From Micromonospora sp. WMMD1120 (GTDB lineage: Bacteria > Actinomycetota > Actinomycetes > Mycobacteriales > Micromonosporaceae): DNA of 64,000 nucleotides. A program made the position numbers and the translations under genes. The notes beneath the pieces are model-generated. The model searched no databases and was not told the origin of the DNA. It saw only the letters and a program-made list of their open reading frames with translations. The first letter of the stretch is position 1, and each line of letters begins with the position of its first letter. Shown here piece after piece: positions 1-8,760 of this stretch. The stretch is taken from contig NZ_JARUBO010000005.1 in NCBI RefSeq assembly GCF_029626235.1, positions 776,501-840,500 of the forward strand. The letters are read 5' to 3'.

Positions 1-1843
1 CTGTCACCCCGCTCTCCCCGCCCGGACGCAACCGCACCCGGACGTGGTGTCGGGCAGCCAGACGGGCCACCACGAACAGGCCGAGTCGGGCGCTCTGCGC
101 CGGGTCGAACTCGGGCGAGCTGTCGAGTCGGGTGTTCGCCGCCTCCAACGCCGCCGGCGTCATCCCGAGCCCCTGATCGGTGATCTCCAGGGCGTACCCG
201 TTGGACACCTGCGCACCGCCGATGGTGACCCGGGTGTCCGGCGGGGAGAAGGCGGTCGCGTTCTCCACCAGCTCGGCGAGCAGGTGGATGATGTCGCCGA
301 CGGCCCGTCCCAGCACACCGGCCGGCTGCACGGTGGTGATGTCCACCCGCTCGTACGCCTCGACCTCGGAGATCGCGCCCCGGATCAGGTCGACCATCGC
401 CACCGGGTTCCGCCAGCCGCGTCCGGGCGCGGAACCGGCGAGGATGACCAGGTCCTCGGCGTGGCGGCGGAGGCGGGTGGACAGATGGTCGACCTGGAAC
501 AGCTGGGCCAGGTCGTCCGGGTCCTCGGTACGCCGTTCCATCCGATCCAGCAGGTGGAGCTGCCGGTGCACGAGGCTCTGGCTGCGCCGGGCGATGTTGA
601 GGAAGACCTCGTTGAGCCCGCGCCGCAGGGTGACCTCGTCCACGGCGGCCTGGACGGCGGTGCGCTGCACCTCGGTGAAGGCGCGGGCGACCTCACCGAT
701 CTCGTCCTCGCCGTACTCCAGCGGCGGCGCCTCCCGGGAGACGTCGACCTGCTCACCACGACGCAGCCGGGTCACCACGTCGGGCAGCCGGTGCTCGGCC
801 AGCTCCAACGCGGCGGTACGGACGCCGCTGAGCCGGCGGACCAGGGTGCGGCCGACCCGCAGCGCCACCAGCACCGAGATGATCACGGCGGCCAGCCCGA
901 GCACCCCGGCGGCGGCCAGCCGGACCAGGATCCCGACCGCGATCGGCACCGAGCGGTCGGCGAGGTCGTCGGCCTCGGCCAGCTCGAAGTCGCGTAGCTG
1001 CTGCTGAACGGCGTCGTGGCTGGCCTGCCACGACGCCGCGTCCACCGGGGGCCGGCCGGACCCTCTGGCCGCGACGAGCGCGTCCTGCATGGCGCGCAGG
1101 CTGGTGAAGTCGGCGCTCTCCGACATCCGCTGGTACGCGACCCGCCCGGCCTCGGGCAGGTCGGCCACCGCGCTCTCGGTGAGCCAGCGCTGGTTGCCGA
1201 TCGCCTGCACGAGCTGGGCGTGCTCGCCCTGCGCGAACCGTCCGGCGGTGAGCACGCCGGCCAGCATGGCGTCGGTCTGCCCGAGCAGTTCACGGGAGCG
1301 GCCCAGCGAGGTGAGCGCCAACGCCTGCCGGTTGATCCCGGGGTCGGTCAGGGTCGCCATTCCGGCGAAGGCCTGGAAGGCCGCGGAGACCATGCCGCTG
1401 TACAGGCCGAGCGCGCCGGTGCGGTCCATCAGGCGGTCGTCGATGAAGTTCCGGCCGGTCGGCAGCGCCGACAGGGCGGTGAGCAGCCGGTCGACCCGAT
1501 CCTCCAGCAGCTCGTCGGCGGCGTCGCGCAGCGCGTCGCCGTTCACCCGGCGGCGCAGCTCGGCGACGGCCCGGTCGGTGCGTTGGCGCTGCTCGACGAG
1601 CGCCGGCAGGTCGGCGTCTCCGGCGAGCTGCACCACCGAGAGCCGGCGCTCCCGCTGTAGCTCGGTGACCACTGCCTCGCCGGGGCGGCCCAGGTCGTAG
1701 AGGAGCGTGCGGGCGGAGAGCAGGTTCAGGGCGGGACCGAAGGTCAGCGTGGTCGCGAAGATCCACAGTGCCAGCAGCGCGGTCACCGGCGCGACGACGA
1801 GCGCGGTCAGCTTCGAGCGGATCGGCCAGTCGCGGGTTCTCAT
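1..1843 (-). CDS. Nitrate/nitrite-sensor-type membrane histidine kinase (conservon CvnA-like), C-terminus cut by window edge
   Basis: Sensor kinase of the type found at the head of actinobacterial conservons. I translated about 614 residues; the frame is still open at base 1. A first membrane helix lies at residues 10-32 and a second at about 295-327, enclosing an extracellular all-helical region that resembles a nitrate/nitrite-sensing (NIT) domain. A HAMP-like linker follows (about 328-400), then a helical segment with NEVFLNIARRSQSLVHRQL near residue 410, which in this family lacks a canonical phospho-His block. The ATPase domain shows ELVENATAFSPP (N box, near 522), DQGLGM (G1, near 555) and RLGLFVVARLA (G2, near 582). 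The ATG at 1843 opens just before the first helix. Partner genes (roadblock protein, small GTPase) would lie outside the window. Family assignment is good; the signal is unknown. Confidence 0.85.
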   Translation of the reverse strand, partial: MRTRDWPIRSKLTALVVAPVTALLALWIFATTLTFGPALNLLSARTLLYDLGRPGEAVVTELQRERRLSVVQLAGDADLPALVEQRQRTDRAVAELRRRVNGDALRDAADELLEDRVDRLLTALSALPTGRNFIDDRLMDRTGALGLYSGMVSAAFQAFAGMATLTDPGINRQALALTSLGRSRELLGQTDAMLAGVLTAGRFAQGEHAQLVQAIGNQRWLTESAVADLPEAGRVAYQRMSESADFTSLRAMQDALVAARGSGRPPVDAASWQASHDAVQQQLRDFELAEADDLADRSVPIAVGILVRLAAAGVLGLAAVIISVLVALRVGRTLVRRLSGVRTAALELAEHRLPDVVTRLRRGEQVDVSREAPPLEYGEDEIGEVARAFTEVQRTAVQAAVDEVTLRRGLNEVFLNIARRSQSLVHRQLHLLDRMERRTEDPDDLAQLFQVDHLSTRLRRHAEDLVILAGSAPGRGWRNPVAMVDLIRGAISEVEAYERVDITTVQPAGVLGRAVGDIIHLLAELVENATAFSPPDTRVTIGGAQVSNGYALEITDQGLGMTPAALEAANTRLDSSPEFDPAQSARLGLFVVARLAARHHVRVRLRPGGESGVT

Positions 1844-2161
1844 CGGACCTCGCCCGTGCAGGGGTGGCAGGAGGGGCGCCGGCACCGCCGGGCAACGCGC
1901 CGGCCGGCTGCGCGCCCGGCCGCAACGCCGGACACCGGCGCGGGCGCCTTGGGCAGGATACGTAATCAAGGGCCGTTGCACTACCGCCCGTCGCGCCGAG
2001 ATCAACGCTGCGGCGTCTGCCGTCCGACAAGATCGGCTCACCAGCCCGCGGACACCGGCACGGGAATCGGTCACGTTTCGGGGAGCCGGTCAGGAAAGTG
2101 CGCCGGATGGGGATTGGCGATCAGTCCCCGGAGGGAATACCAGGTGACGAAGGAGGAGCCC
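1844..2161. other. Divergent intergenic region between the sensor kinase and the 2162 gene
   Basis: This 318-base gap must hold promoters for both directions. Its only AT-richer patch is near 1958-1970 (ggatacgtaatcaa), which could supply a -10 element. I see no gene, repeat or clear operator. Confidence 0.4.
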
Positions 2162-2752
2162 ATGTCGTCCACGCAGGTAATCGTCATCGTGCTCGTCGTG
2201 CTGGTGGTAGCGGTGCTGGCCGTGGTCGCCCGCTCGTTCAGCCGCCGTCGCGCGCTGCGCAACCGCTTCGGGCCGGAGTACGACCGGGTGGTGGCGGAAC
2301 AGGACAGCCGGTCCGCCGCCGAGCGCGAGCTGCGCGACCGGGAACGCCGGCACGCCGAACTCACGCTCACCCCGCTCAGCCCGGAGTCCCGGGCCCGCTA
2401 CAGCGCCGCCTGGGAAGAACTCCAGGTTCGCTTCATCGACTCCCCCGGCGAGACCGTGGGGGACGCGGACGAACTGGTCACCCGGCTCATCGAGGAGCAG
2501 GGCTACCCGACCGGTGACTTCTCCGACCAGATCGCCCACCTCTCCGTCGAGCACGCCCGCACCCTGACGAACTACCGGGACGCGCACGAGATCCACCTGC
2601 GCAACACCCGGGGTGAGGCCAGCACCGAGGAGCTGCGTCAGGCGGTCGTGCACTACCGCGCGCTCTTCGCCGACCTGCTGGGCGAGGAGCCGGTCGCCCA
2701 CCGTACGCCCGAACAGCGCCACCACCCGGACCACGACGCCACGAGCCGCTGA
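2162..2752 (+). CDS. Conserved actinobacterial membrane-anchored protein of unknown function
   Basis: 196 residues. The ATG at 2162 follows a near-perfect Shine-Dalgarno (aaggaggag), which decides the start over in-frame upstream codons. Residues 5-24 form one hydrophobic helix (VIVIVLVVLVVAVLAVV) followed by SRRRALR, so the rest is predicted cytoplasmic. The soluble part is charged and helical. Residues about 75-180 (from ARYSAAWEELQVRFIDSP to RALFADLL) resemble the C-terminal domain of the next gene (GFRDRWRDVQLRFVDDP to NYRDFLDRVLG). The two genes are 11 bases apart and probably one operon. I do not recognise a biochemical function; such proteins are usually annotated only as secreted or hypothetical. 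Confidence 0.8.
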   Translation: MSSTQVIVIVLVVLVVAVLAVVARSFSRRRALRNRFGPEYDRVVAEQDSRSAAERELRDRERRHAELTLTPLSPESRARYSAAWEELQVRFIDSPGETVGDADELVTRLIEEQGYPTGDFSDQIAHLSVEHARTLTNYRDAHEIHLRNTRGEASTEELRQAVVHYRALFADLLGEEPVAHRTPEQRHHPDHDATSR

Positions 2753-2763
2753 GGAGGCCAGCG

Positions 2764-3699
2764 ATGCGCCAGGAAGAGCAGCAGGTGAGCAACGACCACC
2801 CGGAGGCCGTCCGCTCCGCGCCCGTACCGGTGTCCTCGGCCCGCGACCGGGCCGGCCGCTCGGACGTTCCCGAGGACGCCCTCGACGAGCGGGGCACCTT
2901 CGACGACCGGGCCGCCCACCAGCGGACCGACGACACCGACCGGGACGCCACGGACGACGACGGGCTGTCCGACGGCGCGGACGCGCGCCACCGCCGTGAC
3001 GGCCGGGCCGATGACGACGGCGGCTTCCACGAGCCGGGGCCGCTGCCCACGGTGTTCGGCGCGACCACTGTCGGCGACGCGGTGGCCGCCTCCGCGCTGG
3101 CCAGCCCGCGCCCGCAGGACCAGCCGGACCCCCGGGCCGAGCGGACCGCCGCCCCGGGCGACGGCGCGGAGGACGGCGAGCGGGAAGGACTGCGGGCCGA
3201 CCCCACCGCCGAGCTGCACCGCCGGAACGTGGACGACGACGCTCCCGACCGACGCGACGACCGGGCCGACGGGTCGGACCCGGCGACGACCGGCGCGGTC
3301 GGCTACGGCAGCGCCGCCCCGCGGATGGTCGACCCGGACGCGGACGGTGAGCCGGTCCCCACCGACGAGAGCGACACCACGTTGGAGTCCGCCGGAACGT
3401 CCCGTCCCGCCGGTTCGACAGTCGCGGCCGCGCCCGCCACGCTCCTCGACCCGGACGCGGCGCAGGGCTTCCGGGACCGCTGGCGCGACGTGCAGCTGCG
3501 CTTCGTCGACGATCCCAAGGCGGCGGCCGGGGAGGCGCAGTCGCTGGTGGAGGAGGCCATCCAGGCGCTCTCGTCCGCGCTGGCCGCGCAGAAGACCGCG
3601 CTGGGCGGGTGGCAGGACGCCGGCTCCGCCGACACCGAGCAACTCCGGATGGCGGTACGCAACTACCGGGACTTCCTGGACCGCGTCCTGGGTCGTTGA
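2764..3699 (+). CDS. Acidic protein with disordered N-terminus and a C-terminal domain shared with its neighbour
   Basis: 311 residues, ATG preceded by gaggaggcc. Residues 1 to about 235 are low-complexity and rich in Asp, Arg, Ala and Pro, with no predicted fold. Only the last 75 or so residues look structured: GFRDRWRDVQLRFVDDP, a helical middle, then QLRMAVRNYRDFLDRVLG. This matches the second half of the upstream 2162 protein, so the pair probably arose by duplication and one copy replaced its membrane anchor with a disordered extension. It is the last gene of the pair; a strong terminator follows at 3712. Function unknown. Confidence 0.75.
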   Translation: MRQEEQQVSNDHPEAVRSAPVPVSSARDRAGRSDVPEDALDERGTFDDRAAHQRTDDTDRDATDDDGLSDGADARHRRDGRADDDGGFHEPGPLPTVFGATTVGDAVAASALASPRPQDQPDPRAERTAAPGDGAEDGEREGLRADPTAELHRRNVDDDAPDRRDDRADGSDPATTGAVGYGSAAPRMVDPDADGEPVPTDESDTTLESAGTSRPAGSTVAAAPATLLDPDAAQGFRDRWRDVQLRFVDDPKAAAGEAQSLVEEAIQALSSALAAQKTALGGWQDAGSADTEQLRMAVRNYRDFLDRVLGR

Positions 3700-3711
3700 G
3701 TCAGCCCGTCA

Positions 3712-3746
3712 GGGGCGCCCCGGCCGGTTGGCCGGGGCGCCCCTTT
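3712..3746 (+). terminator. Rho-independent terminator, 14-bp perfect stem
   Basis: ggggcgccccggcc at 3712-3725 pairs perfectly with 3730-3743 around a ggtt loop and is followed by ttt. It closes the 2162-2764 gene pair. Confidence 0.85.
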
Positions 3747-3886
3747 CGGCGTACTCGTCACCTCACCCCGGATCGCCCGACCGGGCCGGAAGGTAACGGA
3801 CCCACCGTCGGTGCGTGAAACCGCGCGTACCGGGTAAGAGGCGCGCGCGGACCAACCAGCGCGGGCATCGGGACAGGGGTGACGGG

Positions 3887-5545
3887 ATGGACGGCGGCGG
3901 CCTCCGGCTCAACATGAACGGCCTGGACTATCTGATCCTGGCGCTCTACTTCGTCACCGTCCTCGGGGTCGGCTTCGCCGCGCGCCGGGCGATCCGGACC
4001 AGCGTCGACTTCTTCCTCTCCGGCCGGTCCCTGCCGGCCTGGGTGACGGGTCTCGCCTTCGTCTCGGCGAACCTGGGCGCCCTGGAGATCATCGGCATGG
4101 CGGCCAACGGCGCCCAGTACGGCGTGATGACGGTCCACTACTACTGGATCGGCGCGGTACCGGCGATGGTCTTCCTGGGCATCGTGATGATGCCCTTCTA
4201 CTACGGCTCCAAGGTGCGCAGCGTCCCCGAGTACCTCCGGTTGCGGTTCAACCGCCCCACCCACCTGCTGAACGCGCTCAGCTTCGCCGTCGCCCAGGTG
4301 CTGATCGCCGGAGTGAACCTCTACGCGCTGGCCCTGGTCATGCAGGCGCTGCTCGGCTGGCCGCTGTGGACCGCGATCGCCGTCGGCGCGGCGATCGTGC
4401 TGGCGTACATCACCATCGGCGGTCTGTCCGGGGCGATCTACAACGAGGTGCTCCAGTTCTTCGTCATCCTCGCCGGCCTCATCCCGGTGACCGTCATCGG
4501 CCTGGTCAAGGTCGGCGGCTGGAACGGCCTGATGGACTCGGTACGCGACTCCAAGCTCGGCGAGGCGGGCCTGCACGCGTGGCAGGACACCGGCAGCACC
4601 GCCAACCCGCTGGGCGCGCACTGGATCGGCATCGTCTTCGGCCTCGGCTTCGTCCTGTCGTTCGGCTACTGGACGACGAACTTCGCCGAGGTGCAGCGCG
4701 CCCTCTCGGCGAAGAACATGAGCGCCGCCCGCCGTACGCCGATCATCGCCGCGTACCCGAAGCTGGTCATCCCCCTGGTCACCGTGATCCCCGGCCTGGT
4801 GGCCCTGGTCACCGTGCAGGGCCTGGGCGCCGAGAGCGGCGACCTCCAGTACAACAACGCGATCCCGCTGCTGATGCGTGACCTGCTCCCCAACGGGGTG
4901 CTCGGGGTGGCGGTCACCGGCCTGCTCGCCTCGTTCATGGCCGGGATGGCGGCGAACGTGAGCGGCTTCAACACCGTCTTCACCTACGACATCTGGCAGC
5001 CGTACCTCCGGCCCGGTCGCTCGGACGAGTACTACCTGCGGGTCGGCCGGTGGGCGACCGTCGCCGCCGTGGTGATCGGCATCGGCACCGCGTTCATCGC
5101 CGCCGGGTTCAGCAACATCATGAACTACATCCAGGCGCTCTTCTCGCTGTTCAACGCGCCGCTCTTCGCCACCTTCATCATCGGCATGTTCTGGAAGCGG
5201 ATGAGCGCGCTGGCCGGCTTCTGGTCGCTGCTGCTGGGCACCCTGGCGTCGCTGGCGACCTACCTGCTCTACAAGGGCGGCGTGATCGACTTCAACTCCG
5301 ACCTGGAGGAGAGCTTCTGGGGCGCGGGCATCGCGTTCGTCACGGTGGCGATCGTCGCCGTCATCCTCACCCCGCTCACCGCCCCCAAGCGCGACGAGGA
5401 GCTGCGCGGGCTGGTGTACGGCCTGGGCGGCGTCGACCTGAAGGGCGACGTGCTCGCCGGGGACGCGGTCTGGTACCGCTCGCCGGTGCTGCTCGGCCTG
5501 GTCGCGGTCGCGCTGGCCGCACTCTTCTACATCCCGGTCTTCTAG
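3887..5545 (+). CDS. Sodium:solute symporter (SSS family)
   Basis: A 552-residue polytopic membrane protein of the SSS family (vSGLT/PutP-like fold). It opens with LDYLILALYFVTVLGVGFAAR, then SVDFFLSGRSLPAW, a characteristic SSS N-terminal stretch. The conserved GLSGAIYNEVLQFF segment is near residue 180 and the middle helices carry NFAEVQRALSAKN, also typical of the family. The substrate cannot be read from sequence; sugars, amino acids or organic acids are all possible. I prefer the ATG at 3887 to the in-frame GTG at 3815, because the extra residues would be a basic tail unlike the family and the ATG is preceded by a purine-rich acaggggtgacggg. The small membrane gene at 5562 follows closely and is probably co-transcribed. 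Confidence 0.85.
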   Translation: MDGGGLRLNMNGLDYLILALYFVTVLGVGFAARRAIRTSVDFFLSGRSLPAWVTGLAFVSANLGALEIIGMAANGAQYGVMTVHYYWIGAVPAMVFLGIVMMPFYYGSKVRSVPEYLRLRFNRPTHLLNALSFAVAQVLIAGVNLYALALVMQALLGWPLWTAIAVGAAIVLAYITIGGLSGAIYNEVLQFFVILAGLIPVTVIGLVKVGGWNGLMDSVRDSKLGEAGLHAWQDTGSTANPLGAHWIGIVFGLGFVLSFGYWTTNFAEVQRALSAKNMSAARRTPIIAAYPKLVIPLVTVIPGLVALVTVQGLGAESGDLQYNNAIPLLMRDLLPNGVLGVAVTGLLASFMAGMAANVSGFNTVFTYDIWQPYLRPGRSDEYYLRVGRWATVAAVVIGIGTAFIAAGFSNIMNYIQALFSLFNAPLFATFIIGMFWKRMSALAGFWSLLLGTLASLATYLLYKGGVIDFNSDLEESFWGAGIAFVTVAIVAVILTPLTAPKRDEELRGLVYGLGGVDLKGDVLAGDAVWYRSPVLLGLVAVALAALFYIPVF

Positions 5546-5561
5546 GAAAGGGGTTCGGCAG

Positions 5562-5870
5562 ATGAGCAACGACGGCCAGCCGGCACAGGACCCGCTGATC
5601 GACAAGACGCAGGAGGAGCAGCGGCGCTCCGCCGCGGCCCGGCTGTTCGACATCCGCCGGGTGATCGGTGGCCTCTTCGTCGCGTACGGGATCATCGTGA
5701 CGCTGATCGGCATCTTCGACAGTCGGGCCGAGATCGACAAGGCCGAGGGCGTCCGGATCAACCTCTGGGCCGGGCTGGTGATGCTCGCCTTCGGCCTGCT
5801 CATGCTGCTCTGGCAGTGGCTGCGTCCGGCGGAGCCGCCGACGCCCAACGAGCAGCAGCCCGGTAGCTGA
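5562..5870 (+). CDS. Small two-helix membrane protein, likely partner of the symporter
   Basis: 102 residues; ATG preceded by aggaaagggg. Two hydrophobic helices at about 36-54 (VIGGLFVAYGIIVTLIGIF) and 70-88 (LWAGLVMLAFGLLMLLWQW) are joined by a short charged loop. Both termini are polar. It begins 16 bases after the symporter stop, so it is very likely in the same operon. Similar small proteins often sit beside SSS transporters in actinobacteria, which suggests an accessory role, but that is inference from position only. Confidence 0.8.
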   Translation: MSNDGQPAQDPLIDKTQEEQRRSAAARLFDIRRVIGGLFVAYGIIVTLIGIFDSRAEIDKAEGVRINLWAGLVMLAFGLLMLLWQWLRPAEPPTPNEQQPGS

Positions 5871-5953
5871 CCGCCGGGCCCCCCGGCATGAGCGCGGCGC
5901 CGTTGGGTACGCCTCGGGGATGAGGCACCGTGTCGGACCCGGGAGGCAGCACC

Positions 5954-6340
5954 ATGACCGATCGTGATCGCCAACCGCCGTTGGAGGAGAGCCCGGAGGT
6001 GGCCTCGGCCGTGGACGACGACGCCACAGTGCCGCAGCTGCGCACCGGCGGAGGCGCCGACAGTGCCACTCCGACCTTCACCGAGCCCCACGGGCGGACG
6101 GGTGACCTGGCGCCGGAGACCGACGAGGTGATCGGTGACCCGTACGCCGCCGGCACCGGGGCGACGGGCACCGGCACCGGCGCTGGTGGCGACAACATCC
6201 GTACCGGGGCGGAGCAACAGTGGGAGCCCGAGGACCTGGTACTGGCCCGGGGTCAGGACCTCACCCCGGAGAACCTGGACCGCGCCCGCCGCGACCTGGC
6301 CGAGCAGGGCCAGGCGGCGATCGAACGCACCGTCCCCTGA
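5954..6340 (+). CDS. Small acidic hypothetical protein
   Basis: 128 residues, ATG at 5954 preceded by gggaggcagcacc, which I prefer to the GTG 24 bases upstream. The first 80 residues are low-complexity (Asp, Glu, Gly, Thr, Ala), with a TGATGTGTGAGG run. The last 40 residues look helical (EDLVLARGQDLTPENLDRARRDLAEQG). No membrane segment or known domain is visible. It stands alone between the symporter operon and a convergent cellulase gene, with a terminator-like hairpin after it. Confidence 0.65.
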   Translation: MTDRDRQPPLEESPEVASAVDDDATVPQLRTGGGADSATPTFTEPHGRTGDLAPETDEVIGDPYAAGTGATGTGTGAGGDNIRTGAEQQWEPEDLVLARGQDLTPENLDRARRDLAEQGQAAIERTVP

Positions 6341-6355
6341 GCGGGCGTAAAGGGG

Positions 6356-6395
6356 GGGTCCCCGACCCGACCTGTGACGGTCGGGCCGGGGACCC
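6356..6395. terminator. Bidirectional terminator-like hairpin between convergent genes
   Basis: gggtccccgacccgacc (6356-6372) pairs with 6379-6395 with a single mismatch and a 6-base loop. It lies between the convergent genes ending at 6340 (+) and 6463 (-), so it can serve both. Confidence 0.7.
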
Positions 6396-6462
6396 GGGGG
6401 GAACCTGCCACCGGCAGTGCCTCACCTACTGCCGGGGGCGGGTTGGCGCGTGAGCTACCCGA

Positions 6463-8238
6463 TCAGAGCGCCGGGTAGGCGTTCTGCATCAGCTCCCGGA
6501 ACTGGGCCGAGAACCACGCACCGGAGATCGGCGCGTCCGGCAGGGCACCCGAGGGGTTGTTGCCGTTGCGGGCGTTGCCGCCGTACGTCGGGTCGCACAT
6601 CCGGTCGAAGCCCTTGCCCTCGTTGTTCGGGATCTCCTTGCTAGAGCCGTCCGACTCGCCCGGCGGCTTCACCCAGACGTAGGCGTCGATACCCGTGGCC
6701 GGGTTCGCCCGAGGCCGCTCACCGAGACCGGCGCCGGCCTGGTTGCACCAGTTGCCGAGGTGGAGTCGACGGTCGACGCGGCCACCGTTGACGTAGGTGT
6801 CGACGCTGGTCGTCGCGCCCGGACCGGTGGGCCGGTTGGCGCCGCCCCAGCCGTTGCGGGAGGTGTCAATCAGCATGCCGATGTTGGAGTTGAAGCCCAA
6901 CGAGACCAGCTTGGTCCGGAACGCCTGGGCGAAGCTCAGCTCGTCGACGTAGTAGTTCCAGTCGACCCACTTGGACTGCCGCACCGTCTGGCCGTTCACG
7001 TTGTCCGTGACCTTGAAGTACGGCTCCTGCAACGCCGAGTAGTTGGCGGTGTTGGTGATGAAGCCGTGCACGTTGTTGACGGTGCTGCCGGAGGCGACAG
7101 CGGCGGTCTTCAGGATCTCGGCGGACGGGCCGAAGTTGCTGTCCCAACCGAGCCAGCCGTGGTGCCCGGCGTCGATGTAGTTGTAGACGTTGCCGATCGC
7201 GCCCAGCTTGGCCAGGGCGTAGCCGACACCGTTGACGTAGGCGCCGTTGGCCTTGACCGTGTCACACATGACAGTGCCACCGGGCTGGCCGGAGGTGTTG
7301 GTCACCAGGTTCGGCAGCGAGTCGATCTCGATGACGTTGATGATCCGCAGGCTGCTGTACTTCGAGTTGCCCTGGATCGCGGCGATCGGGTCGATGTACT
7401 CGGACTTGTACCTGGGCAGTTCGTCCGGGCCCAACTCACCGTTGGAGGCGAGCGCCGAGCAGTCCCGGCCGGGCAGGTTGTAGATCACGAACTGGATGTA
7501 TCCGGCGCCCTGACGCAGCGCCTCGTCCAGGTGGTCCTTCACCCCGAAGGCGCCGTTCGAGCTGCTGTTCGGCGTGCCGTTGATCGCGGCGATCCGGTCC
7601 AGCCACACGGCCGTGGGGTTGTTCGAGATCCGGCTTCCGCCCGGCTCGGCGTCCGCCTTGGCCTTCCACTCCGGGTTTACGTAGCCGCGGACCCCGACGT
7701 ACGGGTTGTCCACCTTCTGGCCCGGCGGGTTGGTGGGCGGGTCGGTCGGCGGGTCGGTGGGCGGATCCGTCGGCGGGTCGGTCGGCGGGTCCGTCGGCGG
7801 GGTGGTGGTGCCGCCGTTACAGGTCACGCCGTTGAGGGTGAACGAGGTCGGCTTCGGGTTGCTGCCGCTCCACGAGCCGTTGAAGCCGAGCGTCGTCGAC
7901 GCGCCGGTGCCGAGGCTGCCGTTGTAGGACATGCTCCGGGCGGTGACCTGGCTGCCGGACTGGGTGTACGTCGCCGACCAGCCCTGCTGCACGCGCTGGC
8001 TGGAGTTGGGGAAGGTCCAGCCCAGCGTCCAGCCGTTGACCGGGTCGCCGAGGTTCTTGATGGTGATGCTCGCGGTGAAGCCGCCCTGCCAGTCGTTCGT
8101 CGTGTAGGCGACGTCGCACTGGGTCGCGGCCTGCGCCGCGGTGACCGGGAGCGTCACCAGCCCGCCGGCGACCAGGGCACCCGCGCCGGTGAGCGCGAGC
8201 GCCCGGCGTGGGCCGGACAGCCTTCTCCACACATTCAT
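6463..8238 (-). CDS. Secreted GH6 cellulase (cellobiohydrolase type) with N-terminal CBM2
   Basis: 591 residues. A signal peptide (residues 1-37, cleavage after TAAQA) precedes a family 2 cellulose-binding module (about 38-141, from CDVAYTTNDWQGG to LNGVTCNG). A Pro-Thr-Asp linker (PPTDPPTDPP repeats) leads to a GH6 catalytic domain from about residue 178 (DNPYVGVRGYVNPEW). GH6 landmarks include YNLPGRDCSALASNGE (catalytic Asp), IEIDSLPNLVTN, AGHHGWLGWDSNFGPS, IDTSRNGWGG, DAYVWVKPPGESDG and RMCDP. It should release cellobiose from chain ends outside the cell. The ATG at 8238 has an aaggag ribosome site. A CebR-like box at 8497 implies induction by cello-oligosaccharides. It reads leftward, convergent to the gene at 5954 and divergent from 8761. 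Confidence 0.93.
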   Translation of the reverse strand: MNVWRRLSGPRRALALTGAGALVAGGLVTLPVTAAQAATQCDVAYTTNDWQGGFTASITIKNLGDPVNGWTLGWTFPNSSQRVQQGWSATYTQSGSQVTARSMSYNGSLGTGASTTLGFNGSWSGSNPKPTSFTLNGVTCNGGTTTPPTDPPTDPPTDPPTDPPTDPPTNPPGQKVDNPYVGVRGYVNPEWKAKADAEPGGSRISNNPTAVWLDRIAAINGTPNSSSNGAFGVKDHLDEALRQGAGYIQFVIYNLPGRDCSALASNGELGPDELPRYKSEYIDPIAAIQGNSKYSSLRIINVIEIDSLPNLVTNTSGQPGGTVMCDTVKANGAYVNGVGYALAKLGAIGNVYNYIDAGHHGWLGWDSNFGPSAEILKTAAVASGSTVNNVHGFITNTANYSALQEPYFKVTDNVNGQTVRQSKWVDWNYYVDELSFAQAFRTKLVSLGFNSNIGMLIDTSRNGWGGANRPTGPGATTSVDTYVNGGRVDRRLHLGNWCNQAGAGLGERPRANPATGIDAYVWVKPPGESDGSSKEIPNNEGKGFDRMCDPTYGGNARNGNNPSGALPDAPISGAWFSAQFRELMQNAYPAL

Positions 8239-8496
8239 GCCACTGATCTCCTTGGGCGAGACCGGGCCCGGGTACGGCCCGGCGGGACGGCCCGGCGGGC
8301 GTCCTGGGGGACGGCCTCCGGCGCCAACGGGATTTATCTGGGGGGCGCCCGACCCGGACGGGCGATGGTGGTGATGGTGGTGGCCGGCCGTAGCGTCGGC
8401 CGGTCGATCGGCGGGACGTCGTCCGGCGGTGCCGGTGCCCTCGACTCCCCTACCTGCGCGGTGTGGCTCATCGAACCGCGTTCGACGATTCTTGCA

Positions 8497-8510
8497 TGGG
8501 AGCGCTTCCA
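8497..8510. promoter_or_regulatory. CebR-like operator upstream of the GH6 cellulase
   Basis: TGGGAGCGCTTCCA differs at one base from the perfect palindrome TGGGAGCGCTCCCA bound by the LacI-family repressor CebR in cellulolytic actinomycetes. The symmetry extends by two bases on each side (CA...TG). It lies about 260 bases upstream of the cellulase start, in an AT-richer stretch suitable for a promoter. Confidence 0.8.
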
Positions 8511-8670
8511 TGGCAATGGCTCGATGTGTCGTGCCCGGGTCCGGACGATACCTCCCGGAAGCGCCCGAGGGGCGCACGCCATCCCTTCGCCCCCTCGCAG
8601 AGGACGACCAGCGCTAAGGGAACGTAGCACCCCTTCGTCCCTTACTAGAACAAAGGTCAAAACGCGAATC

Positions 8671-8692
8671 TTTCACTTCATAAGTCGTGAAA
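8671..8692. promoter_or_regulatory. Interrupted inverted repeat, possible operator
   Basis: TTTCAC at 8671-8676 and GTGAAA at 8687-8692 flank a smaller dyad ACTT-cat-AAGT (8675-8685). It sits about 70 bases before the start of the surface protein gene, in the AT-richest part of the gap. The binding protein is unknown. Confidence 0.35.
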
Positions 8693-8760
8693 CGGTCTAA
8701 CGTCGGTCTTAGCTCGGTTGTCGCCGAGCTCAGGACAACAGGGATGGAGTGACGCAGGTC

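Larger units (their letters stand above)
8239..8760. other. 522-base divergent regulatory region (cellulase / surface protein)
   Basis: No gene. The half near the cellulase is GC-rich leader; the half near 8761 is AT-richer and should hold the promoters. It contains the CebR-like box at 8497, an interrupted inverted repeat tttcac...gtgaaa at 8671-8692, and a 7-bp hairpin agctcgg-ttgtcg-ccgagct at 8711-8730 in the likely 5' leader of the surface protein gene. Confidence 0.6.

Noticed and set aside
3758..6217. An 819-codon open frame antisense to the symporter and its small partner
   Set aside because: It crosses three genes on the other strand and has shadow-type composition; the plus-strand genes have clear motifs.
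8340..8400. A six-His stretch in a frame upstream of the cellulase signal peptide
   Set aside because: It lies in the leader ahead of a clear aaggag-ATG start and signal peptide; ggtggtgatggtggtgg is non-coding sequence here, not a vector tag.
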